Assembly: GCA_963556695.1 (NCBI GenBank)
Contig: CAUWAG010000006.1
Span: forward strand, 620,001 to 684,000
Reading direction: 5' to 3'
Origin: Anthostomella pinea
Lineage: Eukaryota > Ascomycota > Sordariomycetes > Xylariales > Xylariaceae
Length of the DNA stretch: 64,000 nucleotides
Positions within the stretch are counted from its first letter, which is position 1. Each line of letters opens with the position of its first letter. Below are positions 25,201-37,434 of this stretch, piece by piece. The position numbers and the translations under genes were made by a program. Under the pieces are notes generated by a model, which saw only the letters and a program-made list of their open reading frames with translations, was not told the DNA's origin and did no database searches.

Positions 25201-28200
25201 GCCTTTCGTGCGCAAACTTAAGCGACTCGACAGCTTCAGCTTGTGACTTCTCGCTGTCACGTTTATGAGCTTCGATGATACCAGCATGAGCAGAGTTGAG
25301 GGCTTCAATCTGCTCATTATGTGAAGCATCTCCTTCGACCTTGGAGGATTCGACCTGCTTGGCAAGGGCTGCTTTGAATCCCTCTAGTTCTTGGGCACGC
25401 GCTGCAGCGTGATGACTGTTGAGCGAGTCGATCTCCTGCGCGTGAGCCCCCTTCAGGGCTGTGAGCTCCCTAGATAATGTAGCATCGCTGTCAGCCTCGT
25501 GCGAGTCAAGCTGTTTGCTGTGGGATGTGACGAGGGCAGCAATCTCTGCAGCATGGGCCAGGTCGCTGTTCTTCTGGAGCTCCTCTAGCTCATTTGCATG
25601 GGCAGCCTGGAGGGATGCTAGTTCTCGCAGATGGGCAGCATTGAGACTATTCTTGACGTCGTCAATCTGTTGTTGGTGGGATGTCTTCAGTGCGTCGAGT
25701 ACCTCAGCGTGGGAAGCATCGGAGTCTTGCTTCACTTGGTGGATTTGCTCGGCATGGCTGGCTTTGAGGTTGTCCAGTTCCTTTGCATGTGTATCCGCCA
25801 GCTCCTGCTTTGCACTGTCAACGTGGCTCGCATGAGCAGCTATCAGCGCAGCAATCTCGGCAGCATGAGCAGCGCCACTGTCAGACTTCGACTTGGACAT
25901 CTCATCAGTATGCTTGCTTTTCAACGTTTCCAAATCAGCAGCATAAGTAGCGTTGCTTTCAGCTTCCTGTTGAGCCAAATGCTCAGCATGTGAGGCCTTC
26001 AAAGCTTCCAGGTCGGCGGCATAGAGAGCTTTGCTCTCCGACTCCTTCTGCATCAACTGCTCGGCATGTCCAGTTCTCAAGACATCCATCTCACGTGTAT
26101 GGAGTGCCTGGGCCTCTGCGGTAGCCTGGGTCGACTCTCTGGCATGCGCAACCCTCAGGTCATCCAGTTCGCGAGCATGCGCAGCCTTGGCCTCAGCGGT
26201 AGCTTTATTGGACTCTTCAGCATGCACAGCTCTCAAATTGTCCAATTCGCGGGCATGGACAGACTGGGCCTCTGCGCCGGCTTTGCTGCCCAGCTCAGCG
26301 TGGCTTGCCTTGAGCGACTCGATCTCACGGGCGTGAATTGCCTGGGCTTCAGCGACCGCCTGGCTCGTCTGTTCAGCATGGCTTGCCTTGAGAGTCTGGA
26401 GTTCAAGGGCGTAAGCTGCCTGGGCGTCGGTAGCAACCTTCCTGGCGGCATCAGCTTGGCTTGATCTGAGGGCTTCAAGCTCTTGGGCGTGCGCCAACTT
26501 GGCTTCGGCTTCGAATTGAGCAAGTTGGTCTGCGTGTTGGGCTCTCAAGGCTTCTAAAGCCGCCGTTTGCGCTGCAGTGTTCTCTGCGCTTACTTGCTTC
26601 AGCTGCTCTGCATGATCAGCACGGAGACTGGCCAATTCAGCTGCATGAGTGTCTGGCTGCGGTACAGGCTCAAAGTGATGAGCATGCATCGTTGACATCG
26701 CGAGTTCCGGTGGAAGGGCAAAGTCCCTCTTCGGTGCCGACGTTGGAGGGGACGGGAACTTATCCAGTCTCTCTCCCATGTCCTGGGTACTGAAGTCACT
26801 ATATTCGGACGCCATGGAGAATCGACTCGCCGCGTTATCCATAGACAGATGTCGGTCAGGACCGATCACGCTTGTGGGAGAAGCTGGAGAGAGTTCGGGC
26901 AATGGCTCAGTCATCATACCACTGTCCACCATCTTGACCTTGGGAAGCGGTGGCATTGCTGGCGGAGGGGTGGTGGTCCGGCCCCTAATGGATCTCCTAC
27001 TAGGAGTCGCAGATAGGTTGGAGTCATTGTCACTGCCATCGAAGTCGCCCAGTTCAGCAGCCAAGCTTTGACTAGGCTGAGGAGTTCCCATTGTGCTGCT
27101 GTTGGCAAAACTTGCAGGACTGCTTTGAAGAGTGGGCTCTTCACTGGCATGCCTCGACCGGCGGAAGGCGCCGCGGCTGACGCGAAGGGGAAATTTGTGT
27201 TGTAGAGGCGGCAGCGAAGTTGGTGTCCCTGACGCCCCCTCAAAGGGGTACGATTCATCTTCAGTAGAGGCAGAACTGTCCATAGATGTGCTCCGTGTTA
27301 GGCCCGTAGGAAGGCTCGGCGGTCTGCCCTTGAGTGTGTGACGCTTGGAAGGGCTTTCTGTCTCGGTCTCAACATCGTCACTGGAGAATTCCTCGGCGCC
27401 AGTATGAAAGTCGTCGGTCTCAGTGCCTCGTTCATTTGCAGTCTCGAATGCTGCATCGCTGGTCTCATTGCCAGTATCGAAGTGGTCGCTCAGTTCTGCT
27501 GTTGGCGCAAGCTTGGTAGACTCCCGGGACACTGGCGAGGACTGAGATTGGAAATGGCCCTCGCCCTGGTCTTCCCATTCTGGATCTTCGGCTGCAAATA
27601 TCTCGCTGCGAGCACTACGCAGGCCGCCCAACAGTCGCGGCGGCTTTTTGAACTCCTTAGATTCAGCCTTCCTTGCGCGCTTGCTGGTGGGTAGAGGGTC
27701 GTTGCGTAGCCTTTCGAGTTCGTCGCGAGCCTCTTGAAGAAGTCTCCTAGTCTCCATCTTCTCGGTCTTCTCACGATGAACGTTGTTACGCAAGCCCTGT
27801 ATCGTCCGCTGCGCATGACCTAGGGAGCTCTTGAGCGTTTCGGACTCTAGCATGGCGTGACGTGGGGTGCCCTTCACAGGCGACGGCGGAGGAGAGTGTT
27901 CAGGGGTGGAGTTGTCGTGCGCGGTCTGGAAGTCCTCATCGCTCATGCCCAGGATGGTATCGCGTTCTAATGCCCTGCCTCGATACGAGACAGACACTGC
28001 CTTGGCGAGTTCCTGGTTCTGGCCCGCCAGGTCTTCGATCTTCCTTTGCATAGCAGCTCTCTCTGACTCTCCCATCACCATGTTGCGTTTTGCCGTACCA
28101 AGCTCTATATCGTGATGCTTGACAGCAGCGGTATGTTCCTCCGTGAGCTTTGAATGGCTAAGCTTAACTTCGTCCAACTCTCGCTGTGCCGCGTTTTTCT

Positions 28201-29124
28201 CAGCTTGAAGGATGTTGAGAGTCTGATTTAGCTTTTTCTCACGATCTGCAGCTTCCCTTTCCTTGGCCATCAGGTCGTGGATCTGGGTTTCGAGGTTCCA
28301 GTTCTCATCCTTATAGCGGTGCTCGCTCTCGTCGAGAGCCTTGACGCGTTGCTGAAAGCCCTCGGCCTCGTATTCCAGCTTCGACCTCTCGACTTTGACC
28401 TCCCTGAGCTCATCCTCCTTCTCAGAAAGCAGACCTTGCAGATTGCGTACTTGAGCGATGAGGGAAGTGCTGATTTCGGCTGCAAACTCGATGTCATGGA
28501 CCCGGTTCGCGGGCTGGTTTCGGACCTTCCGGTTCGGAACACCGAGCTTGGTTGGGGAGCCGGTGGCTTGGGCTTCGAATTTGGAGGGACTGACAGAGCG
28601 CTGAGAAAGAGTCAGCATATAAATTCAGAATTCCAGGACCTGTGCCATCTTACCCTTCCACCTTTGCCTTCTGGCACAAATGGCGATCCAGGGACGGCAG
28701 ACTCATTACTAGGGATTCTCTGCTTCGGGAGGAACGCCCGAGCACTCTCTTTGGCAACCTCGTTGTAGTCCTTCTCAATTTCGACAAGCTTTTCACGAAG
28801 ACCCGGCGAAAGTTCGCCTTCGGTCTGCACTTTCTCAACGTCCTTCAATCTCTCGGTCAGCTCCTTGCGCTGTTGTACCAAGGCAGTGCCGAGTTTCCCG
28901 GCCTCTTCCATCCTCCGATCAGTTTCGGCAAGATGTGCTTCTAGGGCTCGTTTTGCTTGTGTTGGAGAGGCACTGGGGCCAAGTGCGAATAGCTTGGAGT
29001 CGAAGTTGGAAAATCGGTGGTGTGTTGGAGCGGCAGGAGACGTCGATAGCAGAAAGGGGTCATGATGCGGCCCGTTGGCAAGTGCTGCCGACGATATTTC
29101 GTCGGCAGCAGTTGATGCAGCCAT
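22287..29124 (-). CDS. apsA: ApsA/Num1-type cortical anchor protein (nuclear migration), long coiled coil with C-terminal PH domain
   Basis: Exons are 29124-28654, 28600-22486 and 22429-22287, giving 2242 residues. Introns are 53 and 56 nt (GTAAG...CAG; GTAAG...GATAG with a GCTAAC branch site). The N-terminal part (about 1-500) is coiled coil (LAETDRRMEEAGKLG; RVHDIEFAAEISTSLIAQVR), as in the Num1/ApsA family. It is followed by a Ser/Pro-rich low-complexity region (about 500-800) and about 780 residues of tandem 26-residue coiled-coil repeats. A second Ser/Pro-rich linker leads to the Mcp5/Num1-type PH domain at about 1925-2050 (MIGEYLWKYTRKAGRGEM; HRRYFWVHPYTRTLYWSDRD). The tail is His/Ser-rich. 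Known family members sit at the plasma membrane through PH-phosphoinositide binding, anchor dynein, and position nuclei and mitochondria. The 6115-nt central exon has no lesion. Confidence 0.95.
24260..26625 (-). repeat. apsA: Coding tandem repeat: about 30 copies of a 26-residue coiled-coil unit inside apsA
   Basis: The encoded protein repeats a unit of the type HARELDDLRVAHARESTQ followed by ATAEAQAL, period 26 residues (78 nt). It runs from about HAEQLKQVSAEN (near 26620) to about EALRKTLTIVRPSLG (near 24260). The most conserved positions are the 'A(H/Y)A.EL..L...HA' core. Units are well diverged at the DNA level, so the array is old rather than freshly expanded. The copy number of about 30 comes from dividing array length by period and is approximate. 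Confidence 0.85.
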
Positions 29125-31523
29125 GATTGCGGATTCCGAGGAAATCCAAAGAGGTAGTTTCCTCCTGGGCTAGAGTCGTGACATGCAGTGTAAGGAAGGG
29201 CGACTGAACGAACCGCGATAGTCCTGCCGGTCTGTATTGTTAAATCACACAAAGTTGGAAAGTGCAGTACAACAAGCTGACGGTCGGCAAAGAAACCTTC
29301 AGGATTGCTGTGTGTGGTAGGGACGAGCAGTGGTAGAAGCAGACCCAGCTGCAGTGACAGCAAAGCAGAGGGGTAAGCTGGCGAGTTGAAAGACTGCTTT
29401 GATAACGACGACGCGAAGTGAGCACACGAAGCCGACAAATGGCCAGATTTTGCGGCCTGTAGTATTGGCGGAAATGCCTCGGACAGGTCCTCGAATGACC
29501 AAGTTTCGGCTCTAGTTCAGAAAGAGCTGGAATGTTCAACCGTGCAAGTATATGACTGGCCCTAATTGAAAGCCTCCCTCTCAGCAGGTCGGACGCGATT
29601 GGGACGGCGGTGTGGCATGTGCAATCGCTATCGCTATCCCGACCTCTGGCGAATACCGTACCTGGTAGGTAATGCAGTGCGGTGCAGAGACGCGAAACGG
29701 TCTGTCGGTCTGTCGGCCGGTCGGGTTTGGTACGCTGTAGCACAGTAGATACGCGATGCAGGTATCCGTGAGACACCTTTATTGCAGCGTAGAGAATTGT
29801 GCATAGACCCGAGACTGGTCTGCCTGTTTGTACACCTCTCCGTGTCTCGACTGGAAGTCAATATTCAAACAAGTATCTAGCGAGAAAAGCACTTATTGCA
29901 CCTGGGAACCGGGGGCCATAGAATACGATATTAGGAATTAAAGAAATTGTTGCGCGGTAAGGAAAACCGGGTTTGGTGTATGAATATTCAAGGACGCGAA
30001 GAAAAAGGGCGTGGATGGCCGTGGGGTGGTCGAATGAGTGACGAACGAGCGAATGACGGGACAAATGAACGACAGGAATCGGCGGTGATTGGCCTGGAGG
30101 AGGTGGTCGGTAGTGGTCGATGGTGTTGCCGTCTGAGACGCGTTCTGGCCAAAACAATGGGCGGGAACGGGATCCAGCACCAGATTGATTGACAGTCTGG
30201 TCTGGTCTGTCTGGTCGGCCGGATTCCTGGCGTGTCTAGAAATCGACCGGTCTTGTCTCGCAAACAGGAACGGAGGGCGGCCCAGGTGGGAATAGGGAGA
30301 GGGAGAAAGAGAGGAGTAGGGTGAAGAGAATGACCAACAGGGACAGGACGATTGCCGATGTTGAAGAACAAGAGCAGACTCAGCAGACAGAGGCGGTGAT
30401 GAGAGTCATTCATTAGCACGCCTGGTCGGTGCATCCAGGCACGCCAGGTACCAAGATTCACACGAGATGCACAGTGTGCACTAACGCCCTAGCGATATTT
30501 CTACTGTATGACCTGGGCACAGCTGTATGCTGACACCGGGTCTGCTACAGTGCTCAACTGGGCATGGACACCGTGAATAGGGTAGGTACATGTATCTATT
30601 GGCAGCTCACCTCCAACTTTATGTAATAACCCTGGAAGACACTACATCTACTCCTACTGTCATTGACCTCGTACAGTATAATATAGCCCTAGGAAAAGAC
30701 CATGTACTACATAGACCAAGCCAGACGGATAATTTGTATTGATAGCGCCTGTCATTACCTACCGTAAGAGATGTTGTTGACAATGTGGCAGAGCTGAAGC
30801 ATGAGTCGCAAAGAAAACAACAGACAACGCGTGAAGTCATTGGATCACGACGGGCTCTGCTAGCTTTGCATGAACAGCAGAAACCGTCCAATTTTAGAGA
30901 TGCCTCTGCCCCACCATCCGGCTGGCTGCCATCCCACCTTGCCAGCTTCCGCTGCGAGGGCCGGCCTTGTTTGTTAATTCCGGCTGACCTAGCGCCGACA
31001 TGCACTAATAACAAATACCTTGAAATGCCACAACGAAGACAGCACTTAAGGAAGAGAAGCTGAGAATGGTGTAACTTTGATGACGGATAGCGGTGATAGA
31101 AGATTCTGCTCTGATCTGAAAACTTTCTGGATGCTTGCACTTGGCTTTTGGAAGCTATAGTCGAGAACCTGACTGGCTGACTGGTTGTTTTTATTATTGT
31201 TGTGTTTAGGTAAGCTTTGTAGTTTGTGTTCAATGTTTCCTTCGGGATGCCCAACCGCTAGAGTGCCACTAGAGCGTCATGCTGGATTTCAATCTGATTG
31301 GCTCCTTTCTACCGTCATGCGAGGCTACTAGCACTACCTAGGTATGACATGCAACGGCCGAGGGCTTTACAGACTTCCTGGGGCTGGGGCCTTGGCCGGC
31401 ATCACTTCCAAGCTTTCCCATCACGAAAGTGCGTTTCCACACTGCCCACTCCACCAGTCCGTGTTCTCGGTGTAGGCGAGAAGGAAATAAACAACGCGTC
31501 GACGAAGATTCAGTCCTGACATC
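29125..31523. other. Divergent intergenic region between apsA and CWC24 (about 2.4 kb)
   Basis: This lies between the divergent starts of two housekeeping genes and should hold both promoters and long 5' leaders. Short open frames occur on both strands, with no domain or splice support. Sequence features are a C/T-rich minus-strand tract at about 30285-30380 and 'ggtcggtctgtcgg'-type short repeats near 29695-29725. Confidence 0.5.
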
Positions 31524-32570
31524 ATGACCGAAAATACCATTGCAGATGGCACCTCAAAGGCCGCTGATGCGCCCATCGCACCCGTGGCCATTTTCAAGAA
31601 ACGAGGCGCAAAAGGCAAGGCCAATATTAGAAAGCGAGCGGCAACACCACCACCGGCCAGCGACAAGGACAGTGACGACTCTGGCTACACATCGTCCGAA
31701 GATGAAGCAGGTCGACGCGTCAAGCGGCGGAAGAAGAACAGCGCCGTCGTGAATGCATCATCCAAGAACAACGCCACGTCCACCCATAACTCACATTCCG
31801 CCACCGTCTTCGAAGCAGATCGCAGCGTCGAACTCACCAGCACCAACGATGCCACGAAGCAGAGCAACTGGTACGACGAAGATGCGAACCTGCTAGGCAA
31901 GACGCGAGCCACACCCAAGGCGGGAGACGCACAACCAGAAGGCACCTACAAGGGTTTGGCGAATAAGACGAGCTTCATACAGAAGAACCCTGACGCGCCC
32001 AACCGGACAGTAGGCCCCGTCAAGGCTGCGACCAACATCCGTACCATCACCACCACAGACTTCGCACCTGACGTGTGTAAAGACTACAAACAAACCGGGT
32101 TCTGTGGGTTTGGCGACAACTGCAAGTTTCTGCATGCACGCGAGGATTACAAGCAAGGATGGCAGCTGGACAGGGAGTGGGAAAACGTCAATAAGGGGAA
32201 AAAGGTTGTGGGTGGCAAAGTAGTCGCCAGCGCAAACCGCAGTGGTCCGGATGCCGGAGACGATAACGATGCCGCCGAGAAGGCCTTGCTAGAGAAGATA
32301 CCATTCGCATGTATAATCTGCAAGGGGCCGTACAAAGAACCTATCGTCACGAGGTGTGGACATTACTTCTGCCTCCCATGTGCCTTGCAGAGGTATAGGA
32401 AGGACCCGAGCTGTGCGGCCTGTGGCTCTGGGACAGGAGGCGTCTTCAATACAGCAAACGCATTGAATAAGTTGTTGGATAAGAAGAGGGACAGACAGGC
32501 GAGAAAGAGGCAAGAAGCTCTCGATGCAGGCGAAGAGGTTCCTGAGGAGGAAGACCAGCCACCAAAGTAA
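31524..32570 (+). CDS. cwc24: Pre-mRNA-splicing factor CWC24 (RNF113A homologue)
   Basis: A single exon of 348 residues. A basic, Ser-rich N-terminus (FKKRGAKGKANIRKRAATPP) is followed by SNWYDEDANLLG and GPVKAATNIRTITTTDFAPD, the usual run-in of this family. A CCCH zinc finger CKDYKQTGFCGFGDNCKFLH (C-x8-C-x5-C-x3-H, about residues 190-210) is followed by a C3HC4 RING (CIICKGPYKEPIVTRCGHYF ... CAAC, about 260-300). The C-terminus is charged. CWC24 associates with the Prp19/activated spliceosome around the 5' splice site before the first step of splicing, in the nucleus. The ATG at 31524 is the first in frame. Gene length and domain order match the fungal family. Confidence 0.95.
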   Translation: MTENTIADGTSKAADAPIAPVAIFKKRGAKGKANIRKRAATPPPASDKDSDDSGYTSSEDEAGRRVKRRKKNSAVVNASSKNNATSTHNSHSATVFEADRSVELTSTNDATKQSNWYDEDANLLGKTRATPKAGDAQPEGTYKGLANKTSFIQKNPDAPNRTVGPVKAATNIRTITTTDFAPDVCKDYKQTGFCGFGDNCKFLHAREDYKQGWQLDREWENVNKGKKVVGGKVVASANRSGPDAGDDNDAAEKALLEKIPFACIICKGPYKEPIVTRCGHYFCLPCALQRYRKDPSCAACGSGTGGVFNTANALNKLLDKKRDRQARKRQEALDAGEEVPEEEDQPPK

Positions 32571-33126
32571 GGGATGACGGTATGAGGCTATCACAAGTTT
32601 TCCAAGGCATGGAAAGCGGCTTATGGCCTAGATGGACTTCGCCCCTTTGGTCGGTGCCTGGGGTAATGAGCGCAGTGAGTACCCCCGCGCCAGACGAGCG
32701 GCGAACCATCATGGTTCTCGCGCAATCTGCAGCCATCCCATCTGGTATCGGGTGATATGGCGAGGACCGCAACGAGCGGGAGACCACCAGTATATATCGA
32801 CTACATAGAGCATGGACGTCGAACAGCTTCTCTGCAGGCCACCGAACCGCCTTCGGTATCGTTTTCACCACCATCGCCTCGAAGTTTCAGATCTCGTGGT
32901 TTTCGCACTACACTCGTGACTCGTTGCCACCCACATCTTCAGTCTTCGGAACTCAGATAATAATTCGCCCAAGAGCTATGAATGCGACGGCTTTCATCCC
33001 ACAATTATCACGCTTGCCAGGACCTACAGCCGACTCAACGGCTTCCAGTCCATAGGTTGCAAATTAACCGGCGACACCGCCCTCCCCGTCTTCAAAAAAG
33101 CGACAATAGTATTCATACCCTTCCTC

Positions 33127-33540
33127 TCAAACCCAATATGCGAAATTTACAGGCGCACCCGCACTATGCGACGAGACCTCCACCGCCCAACTCGGCACAC
33201 GCATCTTCACGTCGGCGTCCCTCACCGTCTCCGCGATGCCGTGCCCGTAGCCGTCCTGGATGTCGACGCCGAGAGGCAGACCCGCAGCGCGCACGTGCGA
33301 GGTCAGCTGACGTGTGCGGATTTGCTTTACGCCACCCGCGCCTGAGGGACGTGTTGGGGAGGTGAGGTCGTCGATGGCTGCCGGTGTACTGAAGTGTGGG
33401 ACGATAGTCCATCTTGTCCGGGATCTTGGTCTGGTGTATTCCCTATACGTGACTTGCTTTGTGCGATGGTTGGGGATTGTTCCTAGCATTGTATCTTGAG
33501 CGTTGCAAGAGAAACGACTCGGCGTGAATGTGAAGTTCAT
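33127..33540 (-). pseudogene. Possible remnant of an isocitrate lyase/PEP-mutase-family protein
   Basis: The minus-strand frame contains RAAGLPLGVDIQDGYGHGIA followed by ETVRDA. This resembles the 'PL(T)VDIQDGYG' metal-site strand of the isocitrate lyase/phosphoenolpyruvate-mutase superfamily. Neither the N-terminal part nor the following 'GxNIED' strand is recognisable in this frame. Downstream, the frame stops (after NFAYWV), while another frame continues for some 35 residues. This is a weak, motif-level assignment; it may be a degraded fragment or a chance match. The rest of 32571-33900 holds no other supported feature. Confidence 0.25.
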
Positions 33541-33904
33541 ATACGCGTGACACTGACTTGGCGAATGCTTGTGTAAGGAACTGTTCAGCCAAAGGCCACC
33601 AAAAGAGGTATTTGCGTTGATGGTGGCTCAAGGTCTCGTCTGCCATGATATGCTCTGGTCCGGGCGGCTAATGGTCGGATGTCTGTCGGAGGTGTGGGAA
33701 TACCCTTACAGCTTGCTGGACAAGTATATCGAGTACAGCCGATATGCGGGCAGGATGTCAGTCATGGGACCACCGAGTGCCCATTTCACCATTTGACTGG
33801 GTATATGTTTAAGGTTCTGCTTACTCGACAACGCCATGCTATAGGAAGTTTTGCCGTACTCCTCGATCTAGTGTTCGAAATCGACACCATGAGAGCACCG
33901 GCGC

Positions 33905-35681
33905 CTAATCATACAGCATACTGGGGGGCGGATATTTTACCTGGACTGGATGTCAACTTGCGCCAAGGGAGGATATGTGTGTGACCACTCACTGGATCTG
34001 GTCCTTCATACGCCAAGCTCAAGGCCTGTGGTATTATACCCCAACCAAACAGCTCGTTGCCGTCCTGGCCGGTCTCAACGACCTGCCTCAGAATTCTGTT
34101 ATCCATATCACTTAGCTGGGTGCAGGTCACGGAGAAGACGCCACGCGCTGCTTCGTCGTCGCGCTCCGACAGCTCGCAGCGGAACGACGTCGAGTAGCTC
34201 GGCAGCCACCAGGGCGTCGGTCCGTAACATAGTCCGATATTCGACGGTGATCCGGCAACGACGTGTAGCCGCGGCAGCCGTGAGGCCGTGTGCTTGAGTA
34301 GGTACTTGTATACTGTCTGCGCGCCAGCGTATGTGACGGGCGGACGAATAATATCCTCGGCGGTAGAGCCGCCCACGTCGAAGACGATCATCAGGGTGTG
34401 GAGCCGTGGAAAGCTCGCCAAAATGTCCAGCATTTCGTAGGGCCAGTCGCCGTCTCGCGGTATGTCGAGAGTGAGGTCCTCGATGAACGGGCAATGGTCG
34501 CGGATCGCTCTCAATGATTCGACGTCAATGATGTTTTCCCGCCGCTTCGGGCTTCTCCAGCCCTCCACCTCGTGAAGACGAAGCTTTCGCAGGGTTGCGC
34601 CGTGGCGGGTTATCTCTTCGGCGCCGATGCATGCCAGGTTCTGCACGCTGATGCTCTCCAGCGCCGCCGGCACCTGCGGGAAGAACTCCTTCATGCTCTC
34701 TGGAGGGCTTTCGCCGATGAACGCAACTTCCCTGAGCGCCGTCAGCTTGTGCGCCATCCGCAAGGCCAGCTGCATATCGCCGATCCTCAGGCGCTTGAGC
34801 TGAGACCAGTCGAAGTTGTCGGCCCAGTAGTCCTGCTCGTAGCCTGCTATTGGATAGCCTATCTGGCTTTCCTTGAGCCTATATGGGACTGGATTCTCCG
34901 GGCCGTCTATGTCCTGCTTGCCGAACGGGTAGTCAAGTATCTTCAGTTCTTCAAGGGGAGGCGGGCGCTCTCCGTCGACAAATCCCAGCCCGCAGTATTC
35001 TGCTGGTGGATGCTCCTCGATACAGGTGTTTTCTGGCTGCCACATGTTGATACCGAGGATGCGAAGGTTCGGGCACGACAGCAGAACCTTCTTGAGCGGC
35101 TTCGTGATCTCGAGGCAGTCTTCGGCGGCCTTGGCGGAAGAGCCATACCATAAAGAAACGTCCAGGGAATACAAGTTGGGACAGCCGTAGAACTTTTCCA
35201 CTCTGTGGACATTCTCTCTCGCTGCGATAGCTGCATTAATACGAGTTTGGTGCAGGTTCTCCCTGATTGCTGCATGAAGACGGACTCGCGGCAGCTCCTG
35301 CAGCGTTTTTAGCACTTTTAGGGGAGTGTAATGAGACCTCTGAATAACAAAGTCCCTCAGCCCTGGCATCTTTTGAAGGATGTCGCAGAGAGCAGAGAGG
35401 GCAGAGAGGGCAGATAAGGTTGACGACCCTGAAAAGCCTGTAACCTCGATGCGACGGATAGCCGGTAACAGTTCGTGCTTCTCGGCCACTTCCAGTCGGT
35501 GAAACATCTCACTGGTTTTCGTAGCTTTGAAAGTGAGGAGTCGGTGTTGGCTGTAGAGTGCTATACTTCGAAGATAGGCGTTCACCAGCCCGATTGAGGA
35601 GACGGCGCTGGGACTTGCATCCTGCAGCAGATCCACGATCATGACAAGAATGTCGTGACCCAGGTCCATCAGAGACGGCAT
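33905..35681 (-). CDS. F-box-like protein with LRR-like C-terminal part
   Basis: The start is the ATG at 35681 (MPSLMDLGHDILVMIVDLLQ), which opens directly into an F-box-like helix pair. Frames upstream of it lack ATG. Exon 1 runs to 33993. A 52-nt intron (GTGAGTGG...TCCAG, 33992-33941) then leads to a 12-codon last exon ending in TAG at 33905-33907 (VKYPPPSMLYD), giving 574 residues. Without splicing the frame would end at 33909 in a less typical tail. Leucine-rich segments recur (NLYSLDVSLWYG; LSCPNLRILGINMW; LKRLRIGDMQLALRM; HCPFIEDLTLDIPRD; FPRLHTLMIVFDV), fitting a degenerate LRR fold. Such proteins usually act as substrate adaptors of SCF ubiquitin ligases, which is family-based inference. 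The target is unknown. Confidence 0.75.
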
Positions 35682-36209
35682 CTTCTCCCCAGGCCTGAGA
35701 CGGCTTTCACGACGTCCACTGATCCATTCCGAAGTCACTGATGCAATTTGTCACCTCTGAAATCGGACTGCGCGCTGGTATCGCGATGGATATTCGGTAG
35801 CTGTCACTTGTGCAAGTTGTCTGCCGAACGAATGGGTAGGTACGTGGGAGATTTCAGGCAACACCCGCGGGCACAGTCGCGGTTGAAGACCTAAGAGAGA
35901 ACTTATGCATAGACAGGGTTGAAAGTTATAATGCTTTAATGAAAGACTTCATTAAGATAATATGTATCTAGTGGACCAATTCAAGCCGGTATAGGGGGGC
36001 TGTTGGCTTGGCACGAAAGTCGAGGCCAGTATTGAAGCCGTGTCTTTCAATTTCTACTCCCTAAAAGGATATCAGTCATGGTCATTATCGGATGCAATGG
36101 CCGCTAAAGAGCATGGCAAGTATATCTATAACGGTATGCATATTCCAGATCCACAAGCATCCAAAAAGAGCTGCGTCAATACTCACTTGAATCACGATGA
36201 CAGTGAAGC
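35682..36209. other. Short intergenic stretch
   Basis: About 530 bp between the start of the F-box-like gene and the stop of the dioxygenase gene, both on the minus strand. No gene or clear motif was found; it probably holds the F-box promoter and the dioxygenase 3' end. Confidence 0.45.
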
Positions 36210-37434
36210 TCAATCCAGCTCAGGTACAGGCAAGTGGTCCACGAGTTTCATCCGCAGACCCAGCTTCCCGAGGGCCTCAACCGCCTTCTCATCTCGCAGC
36301 TTCTCAGTCTCCTTCTGGCTCGTCAGCACGAAGTCGTGGTTCAGTAACCAGCTCCCCTCCTTGATGTCGTACTTCTCAGCCGCGGCCTTGTCAACCTTGT
36401 CCAGGTCCACTATCAAGCTCTGCTTCACGCCGAACACGGCGTCGGAGGTCTCGTATGGGTCGCCGCGCATGTAGAGCGATCTTTGTTGCTTCTTGTCAGC
36501 CGGGTACGATTTCGAAGCCATACGCCCCGGTTGGAGCTTCCTTCATCGGGTTTCACAGAAAACTGTAACGACCTCCACCCACGCCAGCCAAGGTACCTCA
36601 ACATCGAAGAAAGGGGCAACAGGGGAAGCTACTCACGTAATCAGATGGTCCCATCCGCTCTTCTCAAACATAAAATGCAGATGCGCCGGCCTCCAGCAAT
36701 GGCGACCCAGCCTCTCCAGCAGCTTTCCCACGGGTCCGTCATGCGGAATCGGGTAACTAACAGGCTTGATGCCCTTGAACCAGAACCTGCCCTCGTCGTC
36801 GCTCTCCATGACGCACCGCTCGCTCGGCTCGTCGCGATCGGCGTGCTGCACGTCGTAGTGCCCAGTGCTGTCCGTCTCCCAGATGTCGATCTTGACGCCC
36901 GCCACCGGCTTCCCCGCCGTGTCCTTGACGGTGCAGATGCACAGCAGCGGCTCGCCCTTGGGGTCGGAGGCCATGTTCGCGCCGTGCGCTAGGGTCGGGG
37001 CGTCGTGCGTGTGGAAGGGCCCGAGGACCGAGCCCTCGGTCGAGCCGGCGGGCTTGGGGTGGTTGATGCTGTCGACCAGCAGGGACAGGCCCAGGACGTC
37101 GGATAGCAGGATGAATTCCTACTCGGTCAATTGCGTGAGTACACCGCTCGCTCTGTTTCCGGGGAGTATACAATCGGCTTGTATGGGGGGTTCCAGAACT
37201 TACTTGACGGACGTCATCGCTGATCTTCCCGCAACCGACGAGGAAATTGAGAGCTGTCATCCACTCGTCGAAGCTGAGGCGAGTCTCGCGCGCAAAGTCA
37301 TGCAGATGCGTGACCAGCCGCTCCATGAGGTAGGTCAAGCGCTGGTCCTTGCATTGTGAGTTGATGCGGTTGGTGTTCGGTGTGATGTTGTCGATTGTTA
37401 GATCCAGCAGAGCCGGCGCATTGTTTGGAGCCAT
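36210..37434 (-). CDS. Intradiol ring-cleavage dioxygenase (catechol/hydroxyquinol 1,2-dioxygenase type)
   Basis: Exons are 37434-37204, 37118-36637 and about 36480-36210, giving roughly 327 residues. Intron 1 is GTAAGT...GAGTAG and its removal joins DDVRQ to EFILLSDVLGLS. Intron 2 starts GTGAGT; its acceptor is uncertain. The best family alignment uses AAAG just before 36480 (HLIT-SLYMRGDPYETSDA). An alternative AAG 60 nt upstream would add 20 residues. The N-terminal dimerisation helix region (RLTYLMERLVTHLHDFARET) is followed by the non-haem Fe(III) ligands. Tyr is in the GHYDVQHAD and VSYPIPHDGP regions, and the two His are in HCWRPAHLHFMF. The enzyme cleaves catechol-type rings between the hydroxyls (beta-ketoadipate and related aromatic catabolism), probably in the cytosol. 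Length fits fungal 1,2-dioxygenases. Confidence 0.92.

Noticed and set aside
25461..26464. Several plus-strand frames of 100-130 residues with Cys/Ser/Trp-rich repeats
   Set aside because: They mirror the 26-residue repeat array of apsA on the other strand; their periodicity is inherited from it.
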